64,000 nucleotides of DNA from Musa acuminata AAA Group. Its lineage: Eukaryota; Streptophyta; Magnoliopsida; Zingiberales; Musaceae. The notes below the pieces were generated by a model. The model was not told where the DNA came from. It did no database searches and saw only the letters and a program-made list of their open reading frames with translations. A program made the translations under genes and the position numbers. This document shows, one piece after another, positions 62,960 through 64,000 of this stretch (positions are counted from its first letter, which is position 1; each line of letters begins with the position of its first letter). The stretch covers positions 45,884,501-45,948,500 of the forward strand of contig NC_088335.1 in the NCBI RefSeq assembly GCF_036884655.1. The letters are read 5' to 3'.

Positions 62960-63433
62960 ATGGATCAACCACCATGGCCAGTGCTCCAAACCAAGTCCAA
63001 GCCAAACTCCAGCAGCAGAACTCCCCTCAACCCAAAGAAGCTTCCCATCTCCATTCTTCTCTTCTCCCTCCCCCTCCTCTACGTCTCTCTCCTCCGCATC
63101 CCTCCCTCCACCCTCTTCACCGACACCGCCTTCTGGTTCGTCCTCTCCAACTCCATCGTCGTCGTCGTGGCCGCCGATTCCGGCATGTTCTCCTCCTCAA
63201 GCACCGCCGGCAGCGACCTCTACGACGAGTACATCAAGCTGAAGTCACCTCCATGGTTTGAAAGGGCTGCGGATGCAAGCGCCGTAGCTGAGGAGACCGA
63301 AGAGATCAGAACGGACTGCAGAGAGGAGGAGAGTGAGTATTCGAAGATGTCCAACGAAGAGCTCAACAGGAGAGTGGAAGAGTTCATTAGGAGATTTAAT
63401 AGGGAGATGAGACTTCAGGTTAGAGACGAATGA
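62960..63433 (+). CDS. Small membrane protein with DUF4408-like and DUF761 regions
   Basis: A single-exon frame of 157 aa from the ATG at 62960. The N-terminal part is basic and Ser/Pro-rich. Two hydrophobic segments follow, LPISILLFSLPLLYVSLLRI and FWFVLSNSIVVVVAADSGMF, as in DUF4408 proteins. A variable acidic linker leads to a C-terminal DUF761 motif, MSNEELNRRVEEFIRRFNRE, at about residues 130-149. Plant proteins with this layout include a PAMP-induced A70-like group, and their biochemical role is unknown. The frame stays open to an upstream ATG at 62882 (26 more codons). A good TATA box lies inside that extension, so the shorter start is preferred. The body is GC-richer than its flanks. 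Confidence 0.82.
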   Translation: MDQPPWPVLQTKSKPNSSSRTPLNPKKLPISILLFSLPLLYVSLLRIPPSTLFTDTAFWFVLSNSIVVVVAADSGMFSSSSTAGSDLYDEYIKLKSPPWFERAADASAVAEETEEIRTDCREEESEYSKMSNEELNRRVEEFIRRFNREMRLQVRDE

Positions 63434-64000
63434 ACGAGTAATCACAGCTTTTTCTCAGTCAACACAATCATTGACTACAGCACTCAAGTCAACCCTGCTT
63501 CGAGTGTGTGTTCTACAGGAAAGTTAGTCCTCATGTAGTAGTACCAAAGAATGGCCATATCAATTGAAAGCAAGCCATTTATAGCTTCTTTCTCCGAGTC
63601 AAAAGCTCCTCTGTTCATCTTATGGAAGTCACATATGTTTAGTAGGTTTCTTTGCGCTATCTGTTTCTCCATCATAAAACATGTTTGCTAAGTCATATGT
63701 TACAGTATGATAACAGTCTGGTATAGAATGGTGCATCAGATTATAATAGATTTAACCTTTAGTTCAAGAAAAATTAAGTCATTATTTTTTCTCCTAGTTA
63801 ATGTATCATGATCTTGGATGAAGTTTCTTAATAGCAACATCAAAATCTCTATCATAATATGATGTTTTCGATATCAGATTTATATCGGTCCATAGTCGGA
63901 CTAGTATGTAGTAGTACATACCATTACACTAAGCACATATCGTAAAATTATTTTTTTTAGATTTAAATATATATGATTGAGTATATGTCATACTCCGTGC
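63434..64000. other. 3' flank to the window end
   Basis: The 3' UTR of the DUF761 gene and AT-rich DNA. The last 150 bases contain 'tatcggtccatagtcggactagtatg', similar in style to hAT-like termini in the phosphatase introns, but the window ends before borders can be seen. Confidence 0.4.

Overview
The window is plant nuclear DNA. It has GT-AG introns, single genes each with its own promoter, AT-rich intergenic DNA and many decayed transposons. The protein sequences point to a monocot. The phosphatase is closest in my memory to rice PPKL1/PPKL3, and the overall style suggests a banana-like (Musaceae) genome. The species is an inference I could not check. There are no prokaryotic operons, CRISPR arrays, or rRNA or tRNA genes that I can see.

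Layout. (1) 1976-22471 (+): a 21-exon Kelch-repeat Ser/Thr phosphatase of the BSU1-like (BSL2/3, PPKL) family, 982 codons. Its introns 6, 7 and 10 are swollen by transposons and tandem duplications. Intron 7 holds an antisense Ty3/gypsy fragment broken twice by hAT-type non-autonomous elements. (2) 24933-29690 (-): a five-exon gene with two BED zinc fingers, a DUF659-like hAT core and a degenerate hAT dimerisation region, probably a domesticated transposase. (3) 31908-35276 (-): cytosolic ribosomal protein eL15 (RPL15), four exons, 204 aa. (4) 37770-39158 (-): an intronless PORR-domain organelle RNA-binding protein, 462 aa. (5) 46293-46859 (+): a single-C2H2 (QALGGH) zinc-finger repressor with an EAR motif at each end. 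(6) 56624-57230 (+): a short JAZ/TIFY5 (JAZ8-like) repressor with an N-terminal EAR-like motif and a non-canonical Jas motif, three exons. (7) 62960-63433 (+): a small membrane protein with DUF4408-like and DUF761 regions.

The gene models for items 1, 2, 3 and 6 were built by hand. Every exon junction has GT/AG borders and the reading phase closes to a stop codon (2949, 2565, 615 and 444 nt). Start codons are less certain than splice sites.

Between genes lie MITE-like elements (472-1030 and a diverged relative at 60678-61563), a foldback element (44119-44674), three local tandem arrays (40.1-41.2, 41.4-41.8 and 45.0-45.65 kb) and a very AT-rich, apparently decayed repeat block (about 49.15-53.3 kb). 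The genes are not an obvious pathway cluster. BSL phosphatases (brassinosteroid signalling) and JAZ (jasmonate signalling) are both hormone-signalling components, but they are 34 kb apart with unrelated genes between. I found no convincing new biological system. The most informative features are the nested hAT/gypsy insertions with recognisable 8-bp target duplications and the domesticated double-BED hAT gene in the same window.
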